64,000 bases of DNA. Origin: Ustilago trichophora. Lineage: Eukaryota; Basidiomycota; Ustilaginomycetes; Ustilaginales; Ustilaginaceae. This document shows positions 39,201 to 47,889 of the stretch, piece by piece. Made by a program: the position numbers and the translations under genes. Location of the stretch: positions 620,001 to 684,000 of the forward strand of contig OOIN01000003.1 in assembly GCA_900323505.1 (NCBI GenBank). Reading direction: 5' to 3'. Below the pieces are notes generated by a model. The model did no database searches. It saw only the letters and a list, made by a program, of their open reading frames with translations, and was not told where the DNA came from. The first letter of the stretch is position 1, and every line of letters begins with the position of its first letter.

Positions 39201-39595
39201 ACGGCAGTAGCGGGGAAAAGACTCGCAAGCGTCGCAAGATTCCCTCTCCCAAAGCACCCGAGCTCAAGGTCCTACCCGAGATGCTGCCACTGTTTGTCGA
39301 GATGGTACGACCCTTACTCCGACCGGCAAGAACGGCAAGCGCCTCGAGCTTCCGTTCGAACAGCTACGATCCGTATGCCTCCCAACAGCAGCATCGTGCG
39401 GGTCTACAGTTGCCGCCTTTGGCAGCATCAGGTACTGGCGACCGACTGACGAATAGTATGCAAGACATGAATCTGGCAGCCACGTCATCGCCTACTTCGT
39501 ACGTGTCATCGCCGTTCGCGACGCCGAGGGGTGATGGTGAACACGGTAGGCAAGATTCTCGTTCGGATCGGCTGCCTGGCGAGTACAAGTGGTGA
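36224..39595 (+). CDS. PX-domain lipid-binding protein (Lec1/YPR097W-like)
   Basis: A large intronless protein of 1123 residues with the architecture of yeast Lec1 (YPR097W), a PX protein linked to lipid droplets and sterol distribution. An N-terminal PX-associated region lies at about 50-135 (LTPLRAHYLKKTLIRLQMEK; FMFQHFVLTFPFLRSAPPNF). The PX domain spans about 232-380 (IYVSRRYGDFARLAETLR carries the phosphoinositide-contact RRYGDF). A long helical region follows (about 440-860; MMPYFMLRGILRISNPMAMV; SLLQRMFSSSLQDEVRELDE), matching what I know as DUF3818. The last 200 residues are acidic and Ser-rich. No transmembrane segment is obvious. Molecular function beyond lipid binding is not shown by the sequence. 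Confidence 0.87.
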   Translation: MSSTVTYDPAFASAGTSLAPLQGGDDNAIISGKAARASIPGLENASDPSALTPLRAHYLKKTLIRLQMEKEVAQLNTKDALSTFGPPFRASPEARRTDLPLLRFMFQHFVLTFPFLRSAPPNFFADKVQVFFDKFLERNISGTDDRDESTKRRKLTNKLEKYFVLLMGSAIKVKGIGEDVVRISERDRLKMSAVESRRKAALGRAAASPRGDAKQLDADDASTSSHSPGSGFDINVVSVRNVVTKGRLRSRAHEEFIIRTRRGYGQPDIYVSRRYGDFARLAETLRVEYPEEDVRPPPPKDRTNTDISDPYRRPSTEPTRLERDDADPRASTESTSSQTRNPLPTGPLAREKNRLTLRAYLRSLLASPSVAESAVFMDFLTAEPTTLTRAEEEDAAIREGLDHVREEEHKRFSDEAAKRAQDLQQHLKEFKQDLVQHDGLSRIFATIKSTPRIEDLPEKYKALLKWARISLASTIFQIFMGSDNSSEIFSQMKRMHGMMPYFMLRGILRISNPMAMVRGVLDIFLAQPFGQRSLLQRMFSSSLQDEVRELDEVCAAISAKVDDPTICEKVRQFVYAPSDIQALYRQDAEEERLDLLTTILRSPEAPALDRSQIHRVVKASQAYEVYKEYRRGLKNPDLEDEGPQDDDAWLYEDLHVLIKMLTRKRDKEQLISLIFEGVTAELLKDMVTIFYSPLAQVYKLANIADSLSDLQAFITDLIKTVEANEELSYTDPTRTVQVFVDLVERHEGRFYNFVHQVHSKGSGLFDGLMHWIELFINFVRGNDRSAEVVSQQAGKSTDRTVGQQGGIGEVDLEICLPAGGEERRRALDEIDSLVLYAYRLKFLRELKLRRKLADREVAGVAGKLIGAEKKRRADGINEDDDTAFVGAMVENLGVGDIFTGEVADAEAEEDEMETSDEEDSDEEDGVHHHVDGVHRPKLNRKISSDSEADAEDGDTAPRWRPTPSRQTTLTQASIKQLDKDLPSLPQGASANADGSSGEKTRKRRKIPSPKAPELKVLPEMLPLFVEMVRPLLRPARTASASSFRSNSYDPYASQQQHRAGLQLPPLAASGTGDRLTNSMQDMNLAATSSPTSYVSSPFATPRGDGEHGRQDSRSDRLPGEYKW

Positions 39596-40109
39596 TTGCG
39601 GATCAGCATTACGAACATGGCTGCCTATCGTTGCTTGCACAAAGGAACATTACTGAAATTCACTCCTTCACTCCATGAATCAGCTGATTGATATGTCAGA
39701 GACAGGACACAGTGCGTGTGTTGAGTATCGTCTGTGTATGAATGACCAGCATCAGCAGAATGAGAAATATGCCGGAGACTCGAATTTGTTACATCGATGC
39801 CGCGCACAAATTGAATTGGAGTTTCTGCAAGATATTGCGTGCTTGCAAGACGATTCCTGCAAGAGAGGATACGTTGTGGACGATTTTTTTCTTCCTTTGG
39901 CTCACCCGTGTGATATCGGGAAATTTCAAGATCTTCTCAACGGCAAGACTGCTGCATCCATCAGCTTTCTTCTCAAGCAGCAGATCCGGAACCGACGTTG
40001 GACTTGCACTTTCAAGTTGGTATATGCGCTTCGAGTGGACCCTCTTCTTCTTCTCTTCAACATCATCTACCATCTTCATCTTAGCACTCCCTCTCTCTGC
40101 TCACCAAAG
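39596..40109. other. Spacer PX gene / SQR-mL58
   Basis: 514 bp. The frame of the next gene is open through most of it, but the translated sequence is Cys-rich and unlike the family, so I treat it as 3' UTR and leader. Confidence 0.65.
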
Positions 40110-42071
40110 ATGCACGCGATGCTCAAGACCAGTTTGAGTACCGCCGCCTCGAGGGCATCTCGCTCTCGTGTCGCCGGTGCCGCTCGAACTCTGGCCACCG
40201 TTTCCGACTCGCCGGTTCAGCATTCCGCCTCCGGATCCAGCAGCCACAAGGTCGTCGTCATCGGTGGTGGATCTGCTGGTATGGCCGTCAGCCACCAGCT
40301 CATCCGCTCCGGCGCCTTTGCCCAGGACGATATCGCCATCGTCGACCCTTCCGAGTGGCATCACTACCAGCCAGGCTGGACTCTTGTTGGAGGTGGACTC
40401 AAGGACAAGCGCGATCTTCGCCGCCCACTCACCTCCCTACTCGACCCCAAGCTCAAGCACTATGCCTCCGCCGTCGACACTTTTGCCCCTGAACAGAACC
40501 AGATTACCCTTGCCAACGGCAACAAGATCGCTTACGACCAGCTTGTTGTGGTCCCCGGACTCAGCATCAACTACGACGCCATCAAAGGCCTCCCGGAAGC
40601 CCTCGCCGATCCTTCCTCGCTCGTCTCCACCATCTACGGCTACAACACGTGCGACAAGGTCTTTGACACCATCTCCAAGCTCAAGTCGGGTAAGGCAATC
40701 TTCACCCAGCCTGCTGGTGTGATCAAGTGCGCCGGTGCGCCCCAGAAGGCCATGTGGCTCGCATTGGACCACTGGAAGAACACCGGGTTGTACAACCCTG
40801 CCGATGTTGCCAGCTCACCGATCTCGATCGACTTTGCCACGGGTCTGCCGGTCATGTTTGGCGTGCCCAAGTACAGCGAGAGGCTCAACGAGCTCAGGAA
40901 GGAGCGCGGGGTGGACGGCCTGTTTGAGCACGATCTGGTTGCGATCGAGGGCAACACTGCCGTGTTTGCTCGTCCCAACGGCGCTGAGCAGGTGAGGAAG
41001 CAGTTCGATCTGCTTCATGTCACTCCCAAGATGGGCCCTTTGTCGGTGATCAAGAACAGCCCGCTCGCCGATGGGGCTGGCTTTGTCGATGTCGACCAGG
41101 GCACTACCAGGCACAAGAGGTTCGACAATGTCTGGAGTATCGGCGATGCTTCCTCGCTGCCCACTTCCAAGACTGCAGCTGCAATCACAGCCGAGGCTCC
41201 CGTGCTGGTTCGTAACCTGGGCCAGGCTCTTGAGGGTAAGGAGCCTGACGCGGCGTACGACGGATACACTTCGTGCCCGCTCTTGACCGAGTACGGTAAG
41301 GTGATGCTGGCAGAATTCAAATATGGTGGTCAGCCCAAGGAGACCTTTGGCAGCCTCTTTGGCATTGACCAGGGTGTCCCAAGGACCGCATTCTACCACT
41401 TGAAGAAGGACTTCTTCCCCTGGGTTTACTACAACTCATACGTCAAGGGAACGTGGAGCGGCCCAAAGGGTTTCTCCTTCTCTGCGGCACCTATCAGCCC
41501 TGAGGCTGTTTCGGGCAAGCGCACCTTCTCCTCGCTCTCTCGTAGCGGCATTCCTGGCGCCCGCCGAGGCTTTGCCACCTCCAGCGTAGGCTTGCGCAAC
41601 ACCCCTGCCCGACGACCTCGCGACCCCTTGGACGCATCCCCCGATGCTGTCCGCCACACCCTCCCCTCGGGCGAGACCTTCATCGTCCGCCCTCCTCCCT
41701 CGGCAGCACCCGTCCGCTCGACCATCTACCAGCCCCAGCCCTTGCTTTCGGCTCAGCCTGCCTCTGACACTTCCTCGCTTCCTCCCGCCCTGCGCCCTCG
41801 CTCCCGTCGCTCTGGCAACGCCAGCGATGCCATCACCCCCGACCAGATCGCAACCATCCAGCGCCTGCGAAAGGAAGACCCCATCACATACACCAAGACC
41901 AAATTGGCTAAGCAGTTCAACTGCTCGCCACTCTTCGTCTCTATCGTTGCCCCCTTGCCAAAGGCGGTCAAGCAGGTCAAGAAGCAGCAAGACGAACTGA
42001 AGAAGCAATCTTGGGGTCTAAACAAACGCGTCGCTCGTGCTGAGCGTGAGGAACGCCGTCTGCTCTGGTAA
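40110..42071 (+). CDS. Fusion: sulfide:quinone oxidoreductase + mitoribosomal protein mL58 (MRPL20)
   Basis: One uninterrupted 653-residue frame with two unrelated mitochondrial proteins. Residues about 1-45 are a presequence (RTLAT near 26-30 looks like an MPP site). Residues 46-455 are an SQR flavoprotein that oxidises sulfide and reduces ubiquinone: FAD motif HKVVVIGGGSAGMAVSHQL, catalytic cysteines C207 (VIKCAGAPQKA) and C389 (DGYTSCPLLTEYG), and C-terminal FFPWVYYNSYVKGTWSGPKG. Residues about 469-495 look like a second presequence (GKRTFSSLSR, RRGFATSS). Residues about 560-653 match fungal MRPL20/mL58: ITPDQIATIQRLRKEDPITY, LAKQFNCSPLFVSIVAP, QSWGLNKRVARAEREERRLL. No methionine occurs after residue 397, so mL58 has no start of its own in this frame. 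I infer a tandem precursor cut inside mitochondria. Confidence 0.9.
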   Translation: MHAMLKTSLSTAASRASRSRVAGAARTLATVSDSPVQHSASGSSSHKVVVIGGGSAGMAVSHQLIRSGAFAQDDIAIVDPSEWHHYQPGWTLVGGGLKDKRDLRRPLTSLLDPKLKHYASAVDTFAPEQNQITLANGNKIAYDQLVVVPGLSINYDAIKGLPEALADPSSLVSTIYGYNTCDKVFDTISKLKSGKAIFTQPAGVIKCAGAPQKAMWLALDHWKNTGLYNPADVASSPISIDFATGLPVMFGVPKYSERLNELRKERGVDGLFEHDLVAIEGNTAVFARPNGAEQVRKQFDLLHVTPKMGPLSVIKNSPLADGAGFVDVDQGTTRHKRFDNVWSIGDASSLPTSKTAAAITAEAPVLVRNLGQALEGKEPDAAYDGYTSCPLLTEYGKVMLAEFKYGGQPKETFGSLFGIDQGVPRTAFYHLKKDFFPWVYYNSYVKGTWSGPKGFSFSAAPISPEAVSGKRTFSSLSRSGIPGARRGFATSSVGLRNTPARRPRDPLDASPDAVRHTLPSGETFIVRPPPSAAPVRSTIYQPQPLLSAQPASDTSSLPPALRPRSRRSGNASDAITPDQIATIQRLRKEDPITYTKTKLAKQFNCSPLFVSIVAPLPKAVKQVKKQQDELKKQSWGLNKRVARAEREERRLLW

Positions 42072-42294
42072 TGGCTCCAGTCTCTTTTGTAACTTGAATC
42101 TTGTCCAATGTGTAACATAATATAGATGCTTTTGAAAGAAGCATGAGTGATAGGCTGTGGATGTGGAAGTGGGTGTCAGCATCTTTCAACGAGAAGAACA
42201 GGCTAGCATGATAATGACTTTGTGGAAAGGTAATTTATTGGTTTGTTATATAGGTGCAAGAGAACCTCCTTGAGAGCACGTGCAGAGTAACGGT

Positions 42295-42394
42295 GGCCGC
42301 TTGGCGTAGTGGTATCGCGCTTGCTTTGGGTTGGTTCGGATCCCGAACTTGGTCAATATGCAAGAGGTCACGAGTTCGATCCTCGTAGCGGCCC
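42295..42394 (+). tRNA. tRNA-Pro (UGG) with 28-nt intron
   Basis: Acceptor GGCCGCT (42295-42301) pairs with AGCGGCC (42387-42393), then discriminator C. D arm GCG...CGC (42304-42318). Anticodon stem CTTGC (42320-42324) pairs with GCAAG (42360-42364). The loop reads TT-TGG-G before the intron, so the anticodon is TGG (42327-42329) with the intron after base 37 (42331-42358). T arm ACGAG-TTCGATC-CTCGT (42370-42386). T-runs at 42401-42407 and 42411-42418 terminate Pol III. tRNA-Pro(UGG) also carries an intron in budding yeast. Confidence 0.95.
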
Positions 42395-43221
42395 TTCTGC
42401 TTTTTTTGGCTTTTTTTTGAAGCGTTGAGGGCAGTAGAATACTTTCCATCTTTTGATTTATAAGAATATGAAGGAGATATCATCGTTTGAAATTTTCTCT
42501 GATGTCAATGTACGCTGGTTGATGGCTTGTGGACAGATGAAATTTTGAAAGGGAGCCGTGCGGGTTCATTTGGCTGGCTCTGACGCGGACGTAAGTTGGC
42601 CCTGTTATGCACAGTGGGCTCAAATGTGCAACTGGACCAACAGACGTTCTGATGTATCCAGGTGTATCCTGCCGACTGTCGGCGCTCTCACTTCAGTCAA
42701 TTCATCGTGCGAAATGTGGTAGAGTCTGTGATCAGCCCGAGACGAGTCATACGATGCCTACGCATAGACTGTTGCAGCTAGCTCAGCTGGTTGGTTGAAG
42801 CTGCATGATGGGATCCATGGTTTGATCTGATCTGATCTGATAAAGGTGCATGGCATGCAAGCGTCGAGTGAATCGGACGAGGTTCGCATTGCGTTGAAAA
42901 GGAGATGCCAACACACACACCCTGCCAAGCACGCAAGACCCTTTTTGACTCTCGGCGAGACGCGCGGCTTTGTGCTTTAGGAGAGAGTGAAAGCGTGCCT
43001 GGCTGAAGAAGCCCGAATAGATGCCGCGCCTCCACACAATCACAGCCTTGCATAAGACTCACACAACTTAGCTCGCGCGAGGCGCACAAAAAGTAAGCCA
43101 AAGTACCAAGTCCTTATCATGGACAGCGACGTTCACATACACCATCTTCACGTCACACACACTCATCTCGATTTCACTACGAGGTTCCTCAGTTAGCAAT
43201 CAACTTCACTCGAAAGTCAAG
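42395..43221. other. Spacer tRNA-Pro / protease gene
   Basis: Contains the Pol III terminator, a short pentamer repeat (TGATC units, 42823-42842) and the leader of the protease gene. Nothing coding seen. Confidence 0.65.
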
Positions 43222-45021
43222 ATGCTATATCGAACGGCGCAGCTGCGACTACGACTGCGTCCTACTGTGCCGCTCACTGCTATCCGCGCATATGCTGTCC
43301 CCGTAAACCCATCCAGCTCGGTTGATGCCCTCCTTGGTACTTCTGTACCGCCACCGCCGCGAGAAGGCCAGGAGTATGGCTCTGCCCCGGGAACCTACAG
43401 CACCCCGTCCCGATTCGGCAGCAAGAATCCAAACGATATCTCTGATCTCCTCCGTGGCAATCGTCCGCGTGATCCTACCAGCAATGGCCGCAACAACGGC
43501 AGCAGCTCGGGAGCAAACCATGCTGATCTGCAGCGCATCAAAGGGACAGCCATCGGAGCCGAGCGCAAGGGTATTCCGATCCCCTCTCGCGATGAGATGC
43601 TCGAGGAAATGTTCAAGCGTCCCCTCCGAGAGCTCGAAGAACGACGTAACATCATTGACCGCGAGCATCCGCATCCCATCGATGCGCTTTATGGCCGCAA
43701 CGAGCTCGACGAACGTGTGCTAGCCGCTGCTCGTGCGCTCTATGCCGCTTCCACCAACCCTAGCCCCCGCTCCTCGACGGACGCTGCAGGCACCTACAAG
43801 GCGGCGACAATATCCCATCTGCTCGAAAGGTTCGAGTCGAGATCAGGATACCAGCTCTCTATCGAGCTGCCGTACGAACCAACTCCGTCAAGCGAGCGCA
43901 AAGTGCCCCTAACTTCGGCTCATAGCTCGGAAGCCGAGCTGCAAGACGCGAATGACGATGGTGTGCTGCTCTTGGCCTACGTGTCAAATCTCACCGGCGC
44001 AAGGGGTACGGAGCGGATCAGTGTCTGTTCAGGATTCGCTGTGGAGGGAGGAGATAAGATCTCAGCTGAAGACGGAGATGGCAAAGGTGCGCTGGTCATT
44101 TCCTGTGCGCACACGCTGCGAGCTTCTGCACCTGCAAAGCGGGACTCGTCACAAGCCAGCACTTCGACCTCGGACACAAGTGCGGCAGCAGATAGCATTG
44201 CTCTAGCCATCACTCGTACCGGTGCAATCTATCCAGTCCGAACCCTCATCTCCTCCCTTCCCACATCGGACGTCATCCTCCTCCAACTGGGCAACACACC
44301 CCTCACGCTCAACGGCACTGCTGACACCAGTAAACCCATCCGCACTCTCCCCGTTTCACCCTATCCGGCACACGTCAACTCCGAGCTGTCCGTATCAAGT
44401 TTCTGGGGATGGGAAGACGATTCTGGCGCCATTCTGCCCGCATACTCCTTCGACCACGAACAACAGTCGCTCTCGCTCTCCCTCTCCCCCTCCAGCTCGA
44501 GCGCGCCCAAGGGCAGGGAGAAGGAACAAGTCAAACTGGAGCGCGACGATGCCGGACGCAGCAGATGGGGGCGTGCGCGCCTGGTCGAGTACAAAGATCC
44601 CTGTGGCGCCTCAGCCATGGTGGGGACCTACGACGAGTTGGCACAGCTGGACTATAAATTGCTCGTCTCATCGCCTGCCAACCCTCCTGCGCTGCAGGGC
44701 GATTATGCACTGCGGCTGTCGAGTACGGTCAGTGAGGCAACGAGGCCCGCTGCACTCTCGTCGTCAGGAGTCGGCTCGGGCGGTAGTGCGGGTAGGGAGG
44801 TGATGGAAAGCCAGACGAGGAAGCCACTTCCGAATTTCCCACCACCAGGCTCGAGCGGTGGTCCAGTGGTGGATGTGGAAAGTGGCAGTGTAGTCGGGGT
44901 GGTAAGAGGACACAAGATGAGCGCGCTTGAAGGAAGGCGAGGAGACGCTGTGCCTGCCGAAAAGGTCTTTGAGTGTAAGTCCAGCATCCCCTACACAGTG
45001 ATCTACGCGCGAGAAAGGTAG
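43222..45021 (+). CDS. Predicted mitochondrial trypsin-like serine protease
   Basis: A 599-residue intronless protein I do not recognise as a named family. The N-terminus MLYRTAQLRLRLRPTVPLTA is Arg-rich, lacks acids and looks like a strong mitochondrial presequence. The first 240 residues are low in complexity with some helix (RDEMLEEMFKRPLRELEERR). The second half has the marks of a chymotrypsin-fold protease: H297 in VISCAHTLR, D350 in PTSDVILLQLG and S545 in PGSSGGPVVDVESGSVVGVV, in the right order and spacing. The aspartate of the classical GDSGGP is a serine here (GSSGGP). A long Ser-rich loop (about 415-440) interrupts the barrel. Substrate and compartment beyond mitochondria are unknown; an inactive relative is possible. 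Confidence 0.75.
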   Translation: MLYRTAQLRLRLRPTVPLTAIRAYAVPVNPSSSVDALLGTSVPPPPREGQEYGSAPGTYSTPSRFGSKNPNDISDLLRGNRPRDPTSNGRNNGSSSGANHADLQRIKGTAIGAERKGIPIPSRDEMLEEMFKRPLRELEERRNIIDREHPHPIDALYGRNELDERVLAAARALYAASTNPSPRSSTDAAGTYKAATISHLLERFESRSGYQLSIELPYEPTPSSERKVPLTSAHSSEAELQDANDDGVLLLAYVSNLTGARGTERISVCSGFAVEGGDKISAEDGDGKGALVISCAHTLRASAPAKRDSSQASTSTSDTSAAADSIALAITRTGAIYPVRTLISSLPTSDVILLQLGNTPLTLNGTADTSKPIRTLPVSPYPAHVNSELSVSSFWGWEDDSGAILPAYSFDHEQQSLSLSLSPSSSSAPKGREKEQVKLERDDAGRSRWGRARLVEYKDPCGASAMVGTYDELAQLDYKLLVSSPANPPALQGDYALRLSSTVSEATRPAALSSSGVGSGGSAGREVMESQTRKPLPNFPPPGSSGGPVVDVESGSVVGVVRGHKMSALEGRRGDAVPAEKVFECKSSIPYTVIYARER

Positions 45022-45336
45022 AGCCATCGCTGACATTGTTTCATATCTTTCGATCGTTGGCTGCATACAGTCTTTGCGCTTCCTGGGTTGGGAAGGAAGA
45101 ACTAGCCCCAGTCACATCAGTTCATCGCTTCTTGAGGTCACACAGCCGTGTTGACCGGATACAGCTGTACACGCATTTGCATTCACTTTGTGAACCAGAA
45201 ACAAATGTTGCAAGAATAGAACACCATGGTGCTCCGTCCGGAGAGCGTGTCGAACATATCTAGGCTGTGAGAATGCATGCCTGGCGGCTGAGATCTGTTG
45301 AGGGTGTTGATTCTTGAGGAAAGAGATCGAGCCGCT
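45022..45336. other. Convergent spacer protease / paraoxonase-like
   Basis: 315 bp of 3' flank on both sides; nothing further seen. Confidence 0.6.
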
Positions 45337-46775
45337 TTAGACCTTGCAGAAGGCGGTGATGCTCATCACGCCTAAGGTGGACCACGGATGCAGGAAAGAG
45401 AAAGTAATATCACCCTTGTCAGCACCTCGTCGCACGTATTTTCGCTCTTTTGTACTTGAAAAGAATCGAAACTCACCACCGAGCCAGAAACCTTTCTTCT
45501 CAGAATCATAGAGAGCAGTAGTAGCCCCACTCATGCCGTTCCCATCGTCCTCCAGGACCTTTTCAACATTCCATTTCTTCCCGTAGAACCTGTCCTGGCC
45601 TTCATTCTTGCTGATCTTGAGCACCGTGCTTGGCGAGTGCGTTCCGTAGGGATCCTTGAACTTGGCTAGCAGCTTGGGGACGTTGGGGAAAGAAGCAGTG
45701 TAGATGTTGTCCTCTTCGTCTACGGTAAGGTTGTCAGCAGGATAGCCAGTGTGAATGACATCGATGAGTGTCAGAGTGTTGTCGGACTGCAGCTCGAATA
45801 CGCGAATGTTTGGATCGGCCGATGCGGGGACGTAGAATCTGTTGGGATACTTGGAGGACTGAAAGTCGCAAGTGAAAGGCAAAAGTGAAAGGCAAAAGAG
45901 GTCAGAAGTCAGATGAAACCCGAGAAGCAAAGAAGAGAATCATCGTACGACATTAAGACAGGGGAAAATGCAGGGCTGTTACACACCTTGACGACGCCGT
46001 TGGGGTAGGGGAACGGACCAGGGTTGGCGATTTTGCAGCCAGTCTTGTCGCAGAATCCCAAATCACTCCTAGGCAGGAAGAAATCGAGCAGTCTCGAGAC
46101 GCCTGCTTTGGTCTTGTGGTCGTTGGTGAAAACAAAGCTGTCCGGTCCGACTGCGGCAGGGCGGTTAGGCGTGCGGATAGCCTCGCCTACGTACGTCCTG
46201 ATATGTCTCATTCTGCTCTCTCCCAGCGTGGCTTCGAACAGCTCGACGGTCGAGTTGGCGCCAACCTTCTTGGCGTCCAGCACGGTCTTGGTGACTGGGT
46301 CCAGGGGCGGTCGATGGTTGTTTAGAAAGATCCTCAGCGTAGGCTTGAGCTCGGCAGACTTTGCGGGGATTTCGTATACCGAGATACCGTGCAAGTTTAG
46401 CGTGTCGGTGTAAGACACAGGCTTCACCTTGGTAATGCGCGAAGCGATGGGACCAGATCCTTTGGTGTCGAGGATCGCAACGTAGTCCGTGCTGGGTCTG
46501 CGGGTCACGTCGAGGTTGTCCACCGCAGGAGTCCAGGAGAGGCGGCCCTTGATGTCGGAACAGGCGAGATAGAGCAATCCGGAGGGACGGTGCAGCCACA
46601 TGTCCTCGCAAGCTTCCAGCTCGGGAATCTTGATGCAAGGTCCGTGGGAAGTGTAATTAAGAGGTCGACCGAGACCGAAGACATCGTGAGCTTTGCTCCC
46701 GGGACCGGAGAGGAATTGGTAGGCGAGAGCGGCGAGTGCAATTGGCACGCCGAAGTAGGTGATTAGGCTCGGCAT
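45337..46775 (-). CDS. Paraoxonase/arylesterase-like beta-propeller protein (3 exons)
   Basis: Predicted calcium-dependent esterase or lactonase of the PON type, 401 residues. Coding exons are 46775-45987, 45858-45477 and 45371-45337; introns start GTGTGT and GTGAGT and end TTTCAG and CCTTAG. The last exon has only 35 bases and completes the blade WLGGVMSITAFCKV. A hydrophobic N-terminal segment (about 4-23, LITYFGVPIALAALAYQFL) may be a signal anchor. Propeller motifs are NLHGISVYE, AAVGPDSFVFTNDHKTKAG (the Asn-Asp pair matches calcium ligands of human PON1), YPADNLTVDEEDNIYTASFP and STVLKISKNEG. Strictosidine-synthase-like proteins are the main alternative. It shares an upstream region with the DUF3292 gene. 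Confidence 0.82.
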
Positions 46776-47889
46776 ATTGACCTGTGCTGTTGCGGAAGGA
46801 TGGTGTAAGAGCGAGGAGACAATGGCAAAGCAAGAGGGAATGTGCGAAAGGAGGAAGGAAGGAAGGGAGGTGGGGCTTGATGGGGCTTGATGGGGCTTGA
46901 TGGGGCTTGATGCTAAGTGCGAGTGGGCCACGAGCGGAAGAAGGTACGGCGGGTCGCACAGACCAAGATTCATTGTTGTACATGTGACGAGTCAGGACGC
47001 GTTTGACAGAAGCGACAGTTGACACAACTGTGACTTTCATGCGGATAGCGCAGTCACCATATAAAGTGATCCGCTTCATCTATCACGCTCTTGCCGGTCA
47101 CAAACCGAAGTGGTGACCGACTTGACACTGCCTCTCTTCCCTCTGGTTTCTCATCATTCATGCTCATCCGGATTCTTTGACGTACTATACCGCTCTGCCA
47201 CAGCAAAGGAGACTTCGATCTGCACCAAGGTTGCCAGGTGGGACCGTGCATGCACAATTCAACAGGTGTGCAGATCTGGGTCTGACTTTCCCCGCATTTG
47301 TTCGGCGTTCTCTGATGCTAGAAAAAAATGTGAAATGTTAAGCTTACAGAGAAGTTGCCCGATGCTGTGACCGATAAAGTAGAGAAAATCACAGTTGCCC
47401 GTGAGGCGCAGATATGCACCATGACGATGGGTCAGTCACCGCCCTCTCAAAGTCAGCATCGAGGTTGCGAGATTGCGACAAACGATGTGTCTCGAGAAAG
47501 CTTGACCAAGGATCTGCTACCTCTGATCTCGCTCCGCTAAGAATAGGGTCCGAACCCTTTCGCTTTGGAAACTGTCCCTCTTGTTTCCCACGCTCAATCA
47601 TTCTGTGAGCGTGAGAATGTCAAGTGTTCCGTCTGATTTTGACTTCCTTGAGTCTGTTCCTGTGCTCAGGCTTATCGTGTTGCTGCTTTGTTACACCGTG
47701 GCGCTTCCTGCTGAATCACTCGGCATCCTCAGCGCGGCCATCTTCCCTCGTGCTCTTGGATATCTCTTCGTGCTATGTCTTGCTTCGTCCTCTTCTCCTA
47801 TCACCATCATCACTCCCATCCACTCTTCCTCCTACGTCCTGTCCAGCGCACACCTGCTCGAGAAACAATCTCGACTGTAGCCTGACAAT
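46776..47889. other. Divergent promoter paraoxonase-like / DUF3292 gene
   Basis: 1.1-kb bidirectional region. Includes the four-copy decamer repeat listed separately and a TATAAAG at 47060-47066 not well placed for either gene. No coding sequence seen. Confidence 0.6.
46871..46910. repeat. Tandem repeat, 4 x 10 bp
   Basis: Four perfect head-to-tail copies of TGGGGCTTGA, about 100 bp before the paraoxonase-like start codon. Confidence 0.97.

Noticed and set aside
39675..40109. N-terminal extension of 145 codons to the SQR-mL58 frame
   Set aside because: Open by chance; Cys- and Leu-rich, unlike SQR, and it would bury the mitochondrial presequence.
42235..42483. Minus-strand frames with the RTRDLLH-like motif
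   Set aside because: This is the well-known translation of a tRNA gene (tRNA-Pro, 42295-42394).
42770..42805. tRNA-like D-arm sequence GCTCAGCTGGTTGG
   Set aside because: No matching T arm, anticodon arm or acceptor stem; it is part of a small palindrome.
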